Source: an uncultured Bacilli bacterium (GTDB lineage: Bacteria; Bacillota_I; Bacilli_A; RF39; UBA660). Taken from it: a stretch of DNA of 14,835 nucleotides. This document shows positions 7,227 through 14,835 of this stretch, one piece after another. Every line of letters begins with the position of its first letter. Within the stretch, counting starts at the first letter, position 1. The DNA is taken from the NCBI GenBank assembly GCA_934098735.1, contig CAKOOS010000017.1, forward strand, positions 1-14,835, given 5' to 3'. The notes beneath the pieces were generated by a model. That model worked only from the letters and a program-made list of their open reading frames with translations, searched no databases and had not been told where the DNA came from. The position numbers and the translations under genes were made by a program.

Positions 7227-8787
7227 GAATTATTAAAAACTCTGTATTAAGACCTTTCTGAGGCTTTTTTATGAGCTCAATTGATCCATCATGTAATAAT
7301 ACTAATTTTTTGACTATGGCCATTCCTAGTCCAGAACCTTTACCAGAAGTTCTTGCCTCATTACTAGTTACAAAAGCATCAAATAAATTATTACTTATAT
7401 TTTTATCAATTCCCACACCATTATCTCCAATAAATATACTAATATTGTTCTTATTTTCTTTAATTTCAAAATAAATCTTAGTTCCTGATGGATTATACTT
7501 AATACTATTATTTATTAAATTATCATATATTCTTCTAAATGCAGCTTCATCAATATTTGCCATTATTTCTTTATCTGGAATATTTACTTCTAACTCAACA
7601 TTACTTAATTCAAGTTCATTATACTTTTCAGCTAAATATTCTTTTGTTATTTCACAAATATTTATATTTTGTTTTTTTAAATTATACTCAGGATGTTCCA
7701 TTCTAACATACATAAATAAATCATTAATTAAATCAGTTGCTACTACACTTTTACTATAAATAGCTTCCATATAAAGATTTTTTTTATCATCAGGTACTAT
7801 ATTATCTAAAAAAGCTTTTGAATATCCTTGTATTACTGTAAGGGGAGTTTTTAAATCATGAGATAAATCAGTAATTATTTTTTGTTTTTCTTGATAAGAT
7901 TTATACTTTTCTTCTTCAGTCATTTTAAGTTTAGTTACCAAATTATCAAAATTATCTACCACTTGCATAAACTCACCTGGTAATTTATCAGTATTACATT
8001 TTTTATTATTTTCATTATAAGAATTAATTACATCATTTAATATATTAATACTTTTTTTAATTTTTTTATTAAATATCCAAGTTTCTAATATAATTAATAT
8101 TATGATTAAAGGAATAGAAACACACCAAATTTTTTGAGAATTTTTAACTACCAAGTCATATTCTTTAGTATTAAATTCTGGTGCCATAAAAAGAAGTGTT
8201 CTCTTATCACCATCAGAATTTTCATAACCATACTTTTCAATACTACGATTTTTTTTATAAATGCCGCGCATTAAATCTAGTTCTTCTTTAGTTAAATATT
8301 CTCGGTCTGGAAATAAATCTCCTTCCACTATTTCATAATCACTATTTAACTTAACATATCCTTCTACTATTTCTGTATCAGTATCATAGTCATAAAGAGT
8401 TAAATAAACTTTATAATAAACAACATTATTTTTATCTTTATAATTAATTATATTATAGTAATTATTGTCATGATAGTCACTAATAAGTTCAATTTCATCA
8501 CCATTTACAACATCATTTATAGCTTTATCAGTTGTATAAACAAGTTTATTGTTTTCATCGTAAACAGCATAATCACAATTTAAAAACCTTTTCATATTAA
8601 TTGATTTATAATCTTCATCAATTAATTTTTCTTCATTAACTAAAAAGTTATCTAATATTAAAAAACTATTATTTAATTTATAATTTACCACTACATTAGT
8701 AATAATACATACACTTGTAATAATCAAAGCATAAATAGCAAATTGTATTAAACAAAGTCTTATAAAACTATTATTCTTGGTTTTCAA
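7213..8787 (-). CDS. Membrane sensor histidine kinase
   Basis: 524 residues. Two membrane helices (about 12-34 and 219-238) enclose an extracytoplasmic sensor domain of about 180 residues, rich in Asp, Tyr and Asn. Then come a short linker, the phospho-acceptor block DLSHDLKTPLT with His310, the N box DNLINNSIKYN (422-432), and the ATP-binding glycine motifs DNGVGI (455-460) and GKGSGLGMA (482-490). It would autophosphorylate in response to an external signal and pass the phosphate to the regulator encoded just upstream. The start is TTG at 8787; it overlaps the regulator gene by 17 bases, and no ATG follows before the first membrane helix ends. The dlt-like operon begins 59 bases downstream. 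The large sensor domain differs from the very short loops of BceS-type kinases, so the signal is open. Confidence 0.93.
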   Translation of the reverse strand: MKTKNNSFIRLCLIQFAIYALIITSVCIITNVVVNYKLNNSFLILDNFLVNEEKLIDEDYKSINMKRFLNCDYAVYDENNKLVYTTDKAINDVVNGDEIELISDYHDNNYYNIINYKDKNNVVYYKVYLTLYDYDTDTEIVEGYVKLNSDYEIVEGDLFPDREYLTKEELDLMRGIYKKNRSIEKYGYENSDGDKRTLLFMAPEFNTKEYDLVVKNSQKIWCVSIPLIIILIILETWIFNKKIKKSINILNDVINSYNENNKKCNTDKLPGEFMQVVDNFDNLVTKLKMTEEEKYKSYQEKQKIITDLSHDLKTPLTVIQGYSKAFLDNIVPDDKKNLYMEAIYSKSVVATDLINDLFMYVRMEHPEYNLKKQNINICEITKEYLAEKYNELELSNVELEVNIPDKEIMANIDEAAFRRIYDNLINNSIKYNPSGTKIYFEIKENKNNISIFIGDNGVGIDKNISNNLFDAFVTSNEARTSGKGSGLGMAIVKKLVLLHDGSIELIKKPQKGLNTEFLIILKKN

Positions 8788-9463
8788 GTTTATAACCTAA
8801 CCCCCTTACCGTCTTTATATATTGAGGTTTCGTAGGATTATCTTCTATTTTGCCCCGAATATTAGAAATATGAACCATAATTGTATTATCATCTTTAGCA
8901 AAAGATTCACCATTAATACATTCATATAATTGAGCTTTAGTAAAAACTTTACCTGGATTTTGCATAAGCTTAGAAATTATTTTTAATTCTGTTGATGTAA
9001 GTGGAATTATAACACTATTCTTTCGAAGAATATACTTATCCATTTCTAAAGTTAAACTTCCTATAGTAATATTTTCAGACAATATACTAGTATTAAATTC
9101 ATAATATCTTCTTAATAATGCACTTATATAAGCAATTACTTCCAAGGGATTAAACGGTTTAGATATATAAGCATCTGCTCCCAAATTAAGACCAAGAACC
9201 TTATCAGAATCTAAGGTTTTAGCAGATATAATAATAATTGGCATATTATTAGTTTCTCTAATTTTTTTAATTAATTCATAACCATTTAACTTAGGCATCA
9301 TAATATCAACTAAAGCAATATCACATTCATTTAATTTTACAATATCTAAAGCCTTTAAACCATCACTAGCATGAAAAACTTGATAACCATTACTTTCTAA
9401 ATACAGTTTTAATAATTCAACAATATCATTATCATCTTCAGCAATTAATACTTTATTATGCAT
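8771..9463 (-). CDS. OmpR/PhoB-family response regulator
   Basis: 230 residues. The receiver domain (1-120) has the acidic pair Asp10/Asp11, phospho-acceptor Asp53 (ALVDIMMP), Ser80 in the switch position and Lys102 (SKPF). The C-terminal winged helix (about 130-227) ends with the family's KTVRGLGYKL. It forms a pair with the kinase that overlaps its 3' end and probably controls the dlt-like operon, whose promoter carries phased TTAA repeats. Its ATG follows a strong GAGGTGG site. VanR- and DltR-type regulators are similar; the exact subgroup cannot be decided here. Confidence 0.95.
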   Translation of the reverse strand: MHNKVLIAEDDNDIVELLKLYLESNGYQVFHASDGLKALDIVKLNECDIALVDIMMPKLNGYELIKKIRETNNMPIIIISAKTLDSDKVLGLNLGADAYISKPFNPLEVIAYISALLRRYYEFNTSILSENITIGSLTLEMDKYILRKNSVIIPLTSTELKIISKLMQNPGKVFTKAQLYECINGESFAKDDNTIMVHISNIRGKIEDNPTKPQYIKTVRGLGYKLENQE

Positions 9464-9486
9464 AATACCACCTCAAAATTATCTAT

Positions 9487-9492
9487 ATTATA
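9487..9492 (-). promoter_or_regulatory. Extended -10 promoter of the two-component genes
   Basis: On the minus strand TGTTATAAT (TGn followed by the perfect hexamer TATAAT) lies 24 bases before the regulator's ATG. No good -35 is seen at the right distance, where the stem of the exporter-operon terminator lies. An extended -10 can work without one. This would give the kinase and regulator their own start just after the upstream operon has been terminated. Confidence 0.5.
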
Positions 9493-9501
9493 ACACAAGA
9501 T

Positions 9502-9525
9502 AAAAAAAACTACACCAAAGTGTAG
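9502..9525 (-). terminator. Terminator of the MarR-exporter operon
   Basis: CTACAC and GTGTAG form a six-base stem around a four-base loop (9510-9525), followed on the minus strand by eight T residues (9509-9502). It stands eight bases after the stop of the second exporter gene and separates that operon from the two-component genes. Confidence 0.88.
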
Positions 9526-9533
9526 CCTATATA

Positions 9534-11807
9534 CTATAATTCAAATTGAGAATTATATAATTCTGCATAAAAACCATTTTTACGCATTAACTCTTCATGA
9601 TTACCTTGTTCAATTATATTACCATTTTTCATAACCAAAATTAAGTCTGCATTTTTAATCGTAGATAATCTATGAGCTATTATAAATGATGTTCTTCCTT
9701 CTGCAAGTTTGTCCATTGCCCTTTGAACTAACTCTTCTGTTCTCGTATCAACATTACTAGTTGCTTCATCGAGTATTAAAAAAGGTGTATTTTGAATCAT
9801 TCCTCTAGCAATAGTTAGTAATTGTCTTTGACCTGCAGATACAGAATCATTATCACTTAAAAGAGAATCATATCCATCAGGTAAAGTCTTAATAAAATGA
9901 TCTAAACCTACTGTCTTACATACTTCTCTTACATCATATTCACTAACATTTTCACAATTATAAACTATATTTTCTTTAACAGTTCCATTAAATAGCCAAG
10001 TATCTTGAAGAACCATAGTAAATAATTCATGAATATTTGATCTAGATAATTCTTTAGTTGATATGCCATCTATTTTAATATCACCAGAATTAATATCATA
10101 GAATTTCATTAAAAGATTTACCATGGTAGTTTTTCCAGCTCCAGTCGGACCTACAATAGCAATTTTTTGACCAGGTAAAGCTGTTGCACTAAAGTTATTT
10201 ATAGTTGGATTTTCATTTCCGTCATATTTGAATACTACATTATTAAATTCTATTTTTCCAGTTACATCTTCTTTTTTCAAATATTTAACAATATTCTTTT
10301 CACTACTCATTTCTTCTTCATCTAAAAACTCAAAGACTCTTTCACTAGCAGCAGCAGTTGATTGCAAGCTATTCATTGCCTGAGCAATTTGAGAAAGCGG
10401 AGAAGTAAACAATCTTACATAAGTAATGAAAGCCACTATTACACCAAAACTAATATAGCCATTAATTGCAAGTAAAGCCCCAACTATACAAACAGCAACA
10501 TAACCAAAATTCCCTATAAAACTCATCATAGGCATCATAAGGCCAGATAAAAATTGACTTTTCCAATTAGCTTTATATAATTTGTTATTAAGAATTTCAA
10601 ATTTTTGATTTGCTAGTTCTTCTCCATTGTAAGTTTTAACAACATTTAAGCCAGAATAAATTTCCTCAATATGACCATTTAAATTTCCAAGTTCAGTTTG
10701 TTTAGCACTAAAATATTTTTGAGATTTACCTAATACTATAAACATAAACACAAATCCAAATAAACTAGCAGTAATTGCTGTTATCGCCATTACAGCATTT
10801 GTAACAAACATCATTATTACGGTTCCTATAAATAATGTAATTGCACTTACTAAAGTCGATAAAGATTGGTTCATAGATTGAGCAATCATATCAACATCGT
10901 TAGTTACTCTAGATAAAGTATCACCAATTGAATGATTATCAAAATACTTAAGAGGTAATCTATTTATTTTCGTAGATATATTAGATCTAAGTTTTCTAGC
11001 AAAATTATTTGATACACTTGTCATAGAAATAGATTCAATATAATTAAAAATTGCACTTATTAAATAAATACAAACTAAAAATATTGCTATAGACTTTATT
11101 TTATCTATATTCATATAAGGTTCGACTAAACTTTTAATATCATCTGGCATTTGATCTATAACAGAATATATTTCATTTGCATTACTACTACCCTTAAGTT
11201 TACTAGCTAATTCTAAAAACTTAGCTTGATCAACAGAACTTATATTTTTTTCTTCAATAGTTATTTCTGGAAAAATAGCTTTAGCTATACTTTCTGGAAT
11301 TTTAATTTGGCTATTTAAGCTCTTAATAAAAGTAATTCTATCTTCTTTACTAATTTCGTTTTCTACAAGCAATTCTTTTAAAATATCATCAGGAATTTCT
11401 GACAATAATGTCATATTTTTAGATGAATCATCTGAAAATTTATTAATTACTTCTTGAAAATCTTTTTTATCAATATCACTTATATTTGAATTAATCATAA
11501 TACTAGCAATATTTTTTTGAGTCATATTTAATCCAAGAACTTCCATTACTTTATTTTTATCAAAATTATTACTTATATCTTTAGAAACTATTTCTAGTTT
11601 ATCTTTATTAAGTACAAGTCCCTTAGATATTTCATCTGTTAAATCTGATAAAATATTCGGAGTAAAAATAGTAAGAATAGATCCCAAGGCAGCTAAAATT
11701 AATGAAACTACAATTAATTTTTTAAATCCCTTTAATTCCTTAAATAATCTTTTTATAGCTCCCTTAAAGTCTTTTGCTTTTTCTGAATTTTGATGTGGTC
11801 TAGGCAT
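9534..11807 (-). CDS. ABC exporter subunit with extra extracytoplasmic domain (LmrD/YfiC-like)
   Basis: 757 residues, against about 600-630 for usual relatives. After a cytoplasmic start (MPRPHQN) and the first membrane helix (about 30-50) comes an insert of about 175 residues (60-235) before the second helix. It is hydrophilic, probably helical and outside the cell, with two related PDDI segments (139-142 and 221-224). The rest is a standard six-helix transporter domain. The nucleotide-binding domain has Walker A GPTGAGKT (553-560), signature VSAGQ (656-660), Walker B ending LDEATS with catalytic Glu681, and His712. It provides the active ATP site of a heterodimer with the gene upstream, whose stop it overlaps by eight bases (ATGCCTAG) behind an AAAGGAGG site. 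Likely role: export of a drug, peptide or lipid, controlled by the MarR protein of the same operon. Confidence 0.93.
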   Translation of the reverse strand: MPRPHQNSEKAKDFKGAIKRLFKELKGFKKLIVVSLILAALGSILTIFTPNILSDLTDEISKGLVLNKDKLEIVSKDISNNFDKNKVMEVLGLNMTQKNIASIMINSNISDIDKKDFQEVINKFSDDSSKNMTLLSEIPDDILKELLVENEISKEDRITFIKSLNSQIKIPESIAKAIFPEITIEEKNISSVDQAKFLELASKLKGSSNANEIYSVIDQMPDDIKSLVEPYMNIDKIKSIAIFLVCIYLISAIFNYIESISMTSVSNNFARKLRSNISTKINRLPLKYFDNHSIGDTLSRVTNDVDMIAQSMNQSLSTLVSAITLFIGTVIMMFVTNAVMAITAITASLFGFVFMFIVLGKSQKYFSAKQTELGNLNGHIEEIYSGLNVVKTYNGEELANQKFEILNNKLYKANWKSQFLSGLMMPMMSFIGNFGYVAVCIVGALLAINGYISFGVIVAFITYVRLFTSPLSQIAQAMNSLQSTAAASERVFEFLDEEEMSSEKNIVKYLKKEDVTGKIEFNNVVFKYDGNENPTINNFSATALPGQKIAIVGPTGAGKTTMVNLLMKFYDINSGDIKIDGISTKELSRSNIHELFTMVLQDTWLFNGTVKENIVYNCENVSEYDVREVCKTVGLDHFIKTLPDGYDSLLSDNDSVSAGQRQLLTIARGMIQNTPFLILDEATSNVDTRTEELVQRAMDKLAEGRTSFIIAHRLSTIKNADLILVMKNGNIIEQGNHEELMRKNGFYAELYNSQFEL

Positions 11808-13560
11808 TATCTAATTCCTCCTTTGATAATTGTGATAAAGCTATTTGCTCATATACATCACAACTTTTTAATAGTTCTTTGTGAGTTCCAATACCAACAC
11901 AGCTTCCATTATCAAGAACTATTATTTTATCAGCATTCATTATTGTTCCAATTCTTTGAGCAACAATCAAACTCGTAGCATCTTTAGTATACTTTTTAAG
12001 TTCACTTCTTAAAGTAGCATCAGTTTTATAATCAAGAGCTGAGAAAGAGTCATCAAAAATATATATTTCAGGATCTCTAGCTATAGCTCTAGCAATAGAA
12101 AGTCTTTGCTTTTGTCCTCCAGATACATTAGTTCCACCTTGAGCAATATGTGTATCATAAGCATCATCCATATTTAAAATAAATTCAGATGCTTGAGCAA
12201 CCAATGCTGATTCTTTTATTTTTTGATCCGTAATTTTTTTCAAAGATTTACCATAAGAGATATTTGAATTAACTGTTCCATTAAAAATAACTGCTTTTTG
12301 AGGAACATAACCTATTTTATTATATAACGTTTCTAATTTATAATCTTTAACATTAATACCATCTACAAGTATTTCACCATCAGTAACATCATAAAATCGA
12401 ACAATTAAGTTAACAAGTGTAGATTTACCAGAACCAGTCGATCCAATAAAAGCAACAGTTTCCCCTTTATTGGCTTTAAATGAAATATTTTTTAGTAAAT
12501 ATTCTTCTGCATCAGGATATTTAAATGATACATTTTTAAATTCAACAGTACCTACTTCACTTGTTGTATCTTTATCTATAGCTCCATCTTTAACAGATAC
12601 ATCAGTATCAAGTACTTCGTTTATACGGCCAGCTGAAACTTCAGCTCTTGGTAATATCATAAATATCATTGCTAACATTAAAAATGCCATTATAATTTGC
12701 ATTGCATAACTTGAAAATACTACCATATCACCAAACAAAGAAATTTTATCAACTAGCAAAGCATTTTTTATTAAATATGCACCAATAAAGTAAATAATTA
12801 GTGTAAGCATATACATAATTAAATACATAATCGGAGACATAATAGCCATAGACTTTTGATTAAATAATTGTAAATTAGTCAAAGAATTGTTTACACCTTC
12901 GAATTTTTCTTCTTGATATTTTTCAGCGTTAAATGCCCGTACAACTCTAATACCAGTTAAATTTTCTCTAGTTACCCCGTTTAATTTATCTGTAAGTTTT
13001 TGAACTATTTTAAACTTAGGCAAAACAATTAAAACAAGAATACCTATAACAACTAAAAGAATAACCACAGCAACAGCTGTTACTAAACTCCATTCCCAAC
13101 TTTTATTAAGTATTTTAGTAATTGCCCACACTGCCGTTATAGGAGCTTTAATTAAAAGTTGTAAACCCATTCCAATAAACATTTCAACATGAGTTACATC
13201 ATTAGTTGTTCTTGTAATTAAGCTATTGGTAGAAAATCCTTTAATTTCTTGCATTGATAAGCTTTCTATTTTCTTAAATAATAGATTTCTAATTTTTAAA
13301 GAAAAACCAGCAGACAATTTAGCAATTAAATATCCAACTAAGGCCGCCAAAACTAAACTACCAAAAGCACATAAAATCATGTAAAGACCATTTTTGACTA
13401 TTTCACTTATTTTACTACCCTCTGTTTGAACTAATACAGTAATTTGTGACATATAATCAGGCATTTTAAGTTCTAGCCAAACTTGACCAAAAATTAAAAA
13501 TATGCTTATAAATACAACAAACCAATCTTTTTTTTCAAAATTTTTAATTAATTTAAACAT
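11800..13560 (-). CDS. ABC exporter subunit with degenerate ATP site (LmrC/YfiB-like)
   Basis: 586 residues from the ATG at 13560, which has AAGAAAGGAAAG just upstream. An upstream in-frame ATG at 13599 would lie inside the MarR gene and is less likely. Six membrane helices precede a nucleotide-binding domain with Walker A GSTGSGKS (373-380) and a canonical VSGGQ signature (479-483). The Walker B end is FDDS, so Asp504 replaces the catalytic Glu, and the switch His is Gln535 (VAQRIGT). These changes mark the non-hydrolysing side of heterodimeric exporters such as TM287/288. The partner is the overlapping next gene, whose own signature is the weaker VSAGQ; this fits one good and one degenerate composite site. 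Confidence 0.94.
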   Translation of the reverse strand: MFKLIKNFEKKDWFVVFISIFLIFGQVWLELKMPDYMSQITVLVQTEGSKISEIVKNGLYMILCAFGSLVLAALVGYLIAKLSAGFSLKIRNLLFKKIESLSMQEIKGFSTNSLITRTTNDVTHVEMFIGMGLQLLIKAPITAVWAITKILNKSWEWSLVTAVAVVILLVVIGILVLIVLPKFKIVQKLTDKLNGVTRENLTGIRVVRAFNAEKYQEEKFEGVNNSLTNLQLFNQKSMAIMSPIMYLIMYMLTLIIYFIGAYLIKNALLVDKISLFGDMVVFSSYAMQIIMAFLMLAMIFMILPRAEVSAGRINEVLDTDVSVKDGAIDKDTTSEVGTVEFKNVSFKYPDAEEYLLKNISFKANKGETVAFIGSTGSGKSTLVNLIVRFYDVTDGEILVDGINVKDYKLETLYNKIGYVPQKAVIFNGTVNSNISYGKSLKKITDQKIKESALVAQASEFILNMDDAYDTHIAQGGTNVSGGQKQRLSIARAIARDPEIYIFDDSFSALDYKTDATLRSELKKYTKDATSLIVAQRIGTIMNADKIIVLDNGSCVGIGTHKELLKSCDVYEQIALSQLSKEELDNA

Positions 13561-13582
13561 AAATCTTTCCTTTCTTATAACC

Positions 13583-14032
13583 TTATTTTTTTTGCACATA
13601 ATTTATTATATTATTTTGCATTTTTAAGATAATTTTATTAAATAAATTTATTTCTTCCACTGTAAGTCCTTCGCTTACAATACTTTCCAGCTTAATAAAA
13701 TTTTCTTTTCCTTTATCAAATAACTCTTTTGACTTATCATTTAAAACAATTTTCTTACATCTAACATCTTTACTACTTATAGTTCTAGTAATAAGATTGT
13801 TTTTTTCCATAGTTTGCAAGACTCCAGAAACTGTAGCTCTTCGAAGATGTAAAACATTTTCTAAATCTTTTTGATATATTTCTTCATTTTGATGTTTTAA
13901 AATATATTCAATAATAATCATTTGACTTGGACTAGGATCATGAAACAAAAATTCCTTATTAGACTTAACAAATTCTCTTACAATCATTTTATCCAATAAA
14001 TGAACCTGATATAATAATCTTTTTTGTTTCAT
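13583..14032 (-). CDS. MarR-family transcriptional regulator
   Basis: 149 residues from the ATG at 14032, preceded by GGGTGAT. The frame stays open to a TTG at 14053, but that codon overlaps the -10 box and cannot be the start. A winged helix (about 45-105) contains the recognition-helix stretch LRRATVSGVLQTME and a basic wing (RTISSKDVRCKK). Long flanking helices would form the dimer. As first gene of the operon, 22 bases ahead of the exporter, it most likely represses itself and the exporter until a ligand binds. A candidate operator overlaps its promoter. Confidence 0.92.
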   Translation of the reverse strand: MKQKRLLYQVHLLDKMIVREFVKSNKEFLFHDPSPSQMIIIEYILKHQNEEIYQKDLENVLHLRRATVSGVLQTMEKNNLITRTISSKDVRCKKIVLNDKSKELFDKGKENFIKLESIVSEGLTVEEINLFNKIILKMQNNIINYVQKK

Positions 14033-14052
14033 TCTCATCACCCAGAAATACA

Positions 14053-14092
14053 ATAATAATATTTTTTCAGATAATTGTCAAGTGCCTTACAA
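14053..14092 (-). promoter_or_regulatory. Promoter and candidate operator of the marR operon
   Basis: On the minus strand TTGACA (14076-14081) and TATTAT (14053-14058) are separated by exactly 17 bases, an excellent sigma-A promoter. The -35 lies inside an imperfect palindrome, TTGTAAGGCACTTGACAA (14075-14092, minus strand reading), with arms TTGTnAnG and CnTnACAA. Its size and position suit autorepression by the MarR protein. The assignment of the operator is inference. Confidence 0.75.
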
Positions 14093-14100
14093 TTTTTTTC

Positions 14101-14129
14101 TTGACAAAAACCTATAACTACGTTATGAT
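14101..14129 (+). promoter_or_regulatory. Promoter of the CFI-box gene
   Basis: TTGACA (14101-14106), a 17-base spacer and TATGAT (14124-14129) form a strong rightward promoter 26 bases before the ATG. The spacer and -10 contain a small palindrome, ATAAC-tac-GTTAT (14114-14126), where a repressor could bind. The promoter is back to back with the marR promoter, about 20 bases between their -35 boxes, so the same regulator may affect both. Confidence 0.75.
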
Positions 14130-14155
14130 AATTACCACACGAAAAGAGGGAAAAT

Positions 14156-14707
14156 ATGAATTATTGTGGTGAATGTGGACATTTAGAAACAAATAAGGAC
14201 TGTAGATGGTCTGATGAATATTATTGTGAATTAAAGCAAAAATATATAAGTATTAAAAAAGAAGCTTGTTACAATTTTATACCTAAACCTGATCGAGGTT
14301 ATCATCAATCAGGATGTTTTATTACTACTACAGTTTGTGAAAAACTAGGATTTCCAGATAATTGTGAAATATTAAATGCTTTTAGAAGTTTCCGTGAAAA
14401 CTATTTAAAAAAAACTCCCGAAGGAATAAAGCTATTAATTGAGTATGATCAAATCGGACCTCAAATAAGTCAAAGGATTGCTAATGAATCTCCGATTTAT
14501 GCTGCAAACTTAATGAATACTTTCTTAATACCATGCTTAAAATTTATAAAAGAAAAAAAATATGCAGAAGCAATAGGCACTTATAAACAAATGGTATTAG
14601 AATTAAAAGCTACTTATAATTTAATGGATGAAATATTAGACAATCAAAATATCGCCCCTATCGAAGAACTTGGAAAGGGACGTATTAGAAAAAAGAAAAA
14701 TGCTTGA
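14156..14707 (+). CDS. Cys-rich CFI-box protein, function unknown
   Basis: 183 residues, probably cytoplasmic (no signal peptide or membrane helix). The N-terminal part has spaced cysteines (Cys4, 7, 16, 24, 38) that look like a small zinc- or metal-binding module. After it comes the CFI box, GCFITTTVCEKLG (53-65), continued by CEILNAFRSFRENYL and a helical stretch ending near NESP. CFI-box segments occur at the ends of many otherwise unrelated bacterial proteins, and their job is not known to me. The C-terminus is helical and ends in a very basic tail (KGRIRKKK). It has its own promoter, a GAGGG site and a terminator, so it is monocistronic. It is the only plus-strand gene and diverges from marR. 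Confidence 0.82.
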   Translation: MNYCGECGHLETNKDCRWSDEYYCELKQKYISIKKEACYNFIPKPDRGYHQSGCFITTTVCEKLGFPDNCEILNAFRSFRENYLKKTPEGIKLLIEYDQIGPQISQRIANESPIYAANLMNTFLIPCLKFIKEKKYAEAIGTYKQMVLELKATYNLMDEILDNQNIAPIEELGKGRIRKKKNA

Positions 14708-14724
14708 ATTAAGCATTTTTTTTT
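14696..14724 (+). terminator. Terminator of the CFI-box gene
   Basis: AAAAATGCTT (14696-14705) pairs with AAGCATTTTT (14711-14720) around a five-base loop, and a run of T residues follows to 14724. The stem begins in the last codons and includes the stop. The T run touches the right inverted-repeat arm. Confidence 0.92.
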
Positions 14725-14798
14725 ATATTGTAATTTCAACCGCACCACTTAATATAAGTTTAACAAATAATAAAAATTAGTCAATTCTACTTTTATTT
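14722..14798. repeat. Right arm of the long inverted repeat
   Basis: The reverse complement matches positions 1-77 in 76 of 77 places. This copy also shows a complete inner repeat: TAACAAATAA (14761-14770) and its exact complement TTATTTGTTA (14793-14802), 22 bases apart. The outer inner-repeat half reaches past 14798, so the full unit is probably longer than the part shared inside this window. The remaining bases to the window end are AT-rich, including a short TA run, with no gene that can be supported. Confidence 0.95.
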
Positions 14799-14835
14799 GT
14801 TATTGTTTTCATATATATATTCAGTTTTTTTGTCA

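Noticed and set aside
11800..13599. Exporter subunit starting at ATG 13599
   Set aside because: It lies within the MarR coding region without a clear ribosome site; ATG 13560 has AAGGA at the right distance and starts like the family.
13583..14053. Longer MarR protein starting at TTG 14053
   Set aside because: The codon overlaps the -10 hexamer, so it would not be in the transcript; ATG 14032 has the ribosome site.
1..14835. CRISPR array, rRNA, tRNA or riboswitch
   Set aside because: No regularly spaced direct repeats, no recognisable RNA gene and no leader long enough for a known riboswitch were seen.

Overview
The window is very AT-rich. It uses the standard genetic code, strong GGAGG/AGGTGAT-type ribosome binding sites, tightly overlapping genes and short hairpin-plus-U-tract terminators. 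The MobV relaxase, the heterodimeric ABC exporter, the OmpR-type two-component pair and the dlt-like operon all fit a low-GC Bacillota, most likely a gut Bacilli or Clostridia lineage. The species cannot be named from the sequence alone.

Layout, left to right (almost everything is on the minus strand). Positions 1-77 are one arm of a long inverted repeat whose partner lies at 14722-14798 (76 of 77 positions match). Next to it is the wreck of a mobilisable element: a MobV relaxase gene broken by two frameshifts (111-1223), a frameshifted unknown small gene (1263-1456), and the first 18 codons of a cell-wall amidase that stops abruptly (1476-1532). After a terminator come five tightly coupled genes (7153 down to 1687): an amino-acid adenylating enzyme (DltA-like), a fold-III PLP decarboxylase, a small carrier protein (DltC-like), an MBOAT O-acyltransferase (DltB/AlgI-like) and a membrane-anchored SGNH protein (DltD-like). 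Immediately upstream are a histidine kinase and an OmpR-family response regulator (8787-7213 and 9463-8771). A further operon (14032 down to 9534) holds a MarR-type repressor and the two halves of an ABC exporter. Divergent from it is a Cys-rich protein with a CFI box (14156-14707), which ends in a terminator abutting the right inverted-repeat arm.

How the genes may work together. The adenylating enzyme would load an amino acid onto the carrier protein, and the MBOAT and SGNH proteins would move it across the membrane onto an envelope polymer, as Dlt proteins do with D-alanine. The decarboxylase between ligase and carrier is not part of a classical dlt operon. It suggests that the amino acid is decarboxylated, perhaps while on the carrier, as in the butirosin BtrJ/BtrI/BtrK logic, so that an amine-terminated acyl group other than D-alanine is delivered. 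The Lys at one substrate-pocket position of the ligase would suit an acidic amino acid. With the sensor kinase pair and the MarR-controlled exporter, the whole reads as an envelope-stress or antimicrobial-peptide defence island. It sits beside remnants of a mobile element and between long inverted repeats.

The best candidate for something undescribed is the decarboxylase-containing dlt-like operon. The next are the 14.6-kb inverted-repeat-bounded segment and the large extra extracytoplasmic domain in one exporter half.
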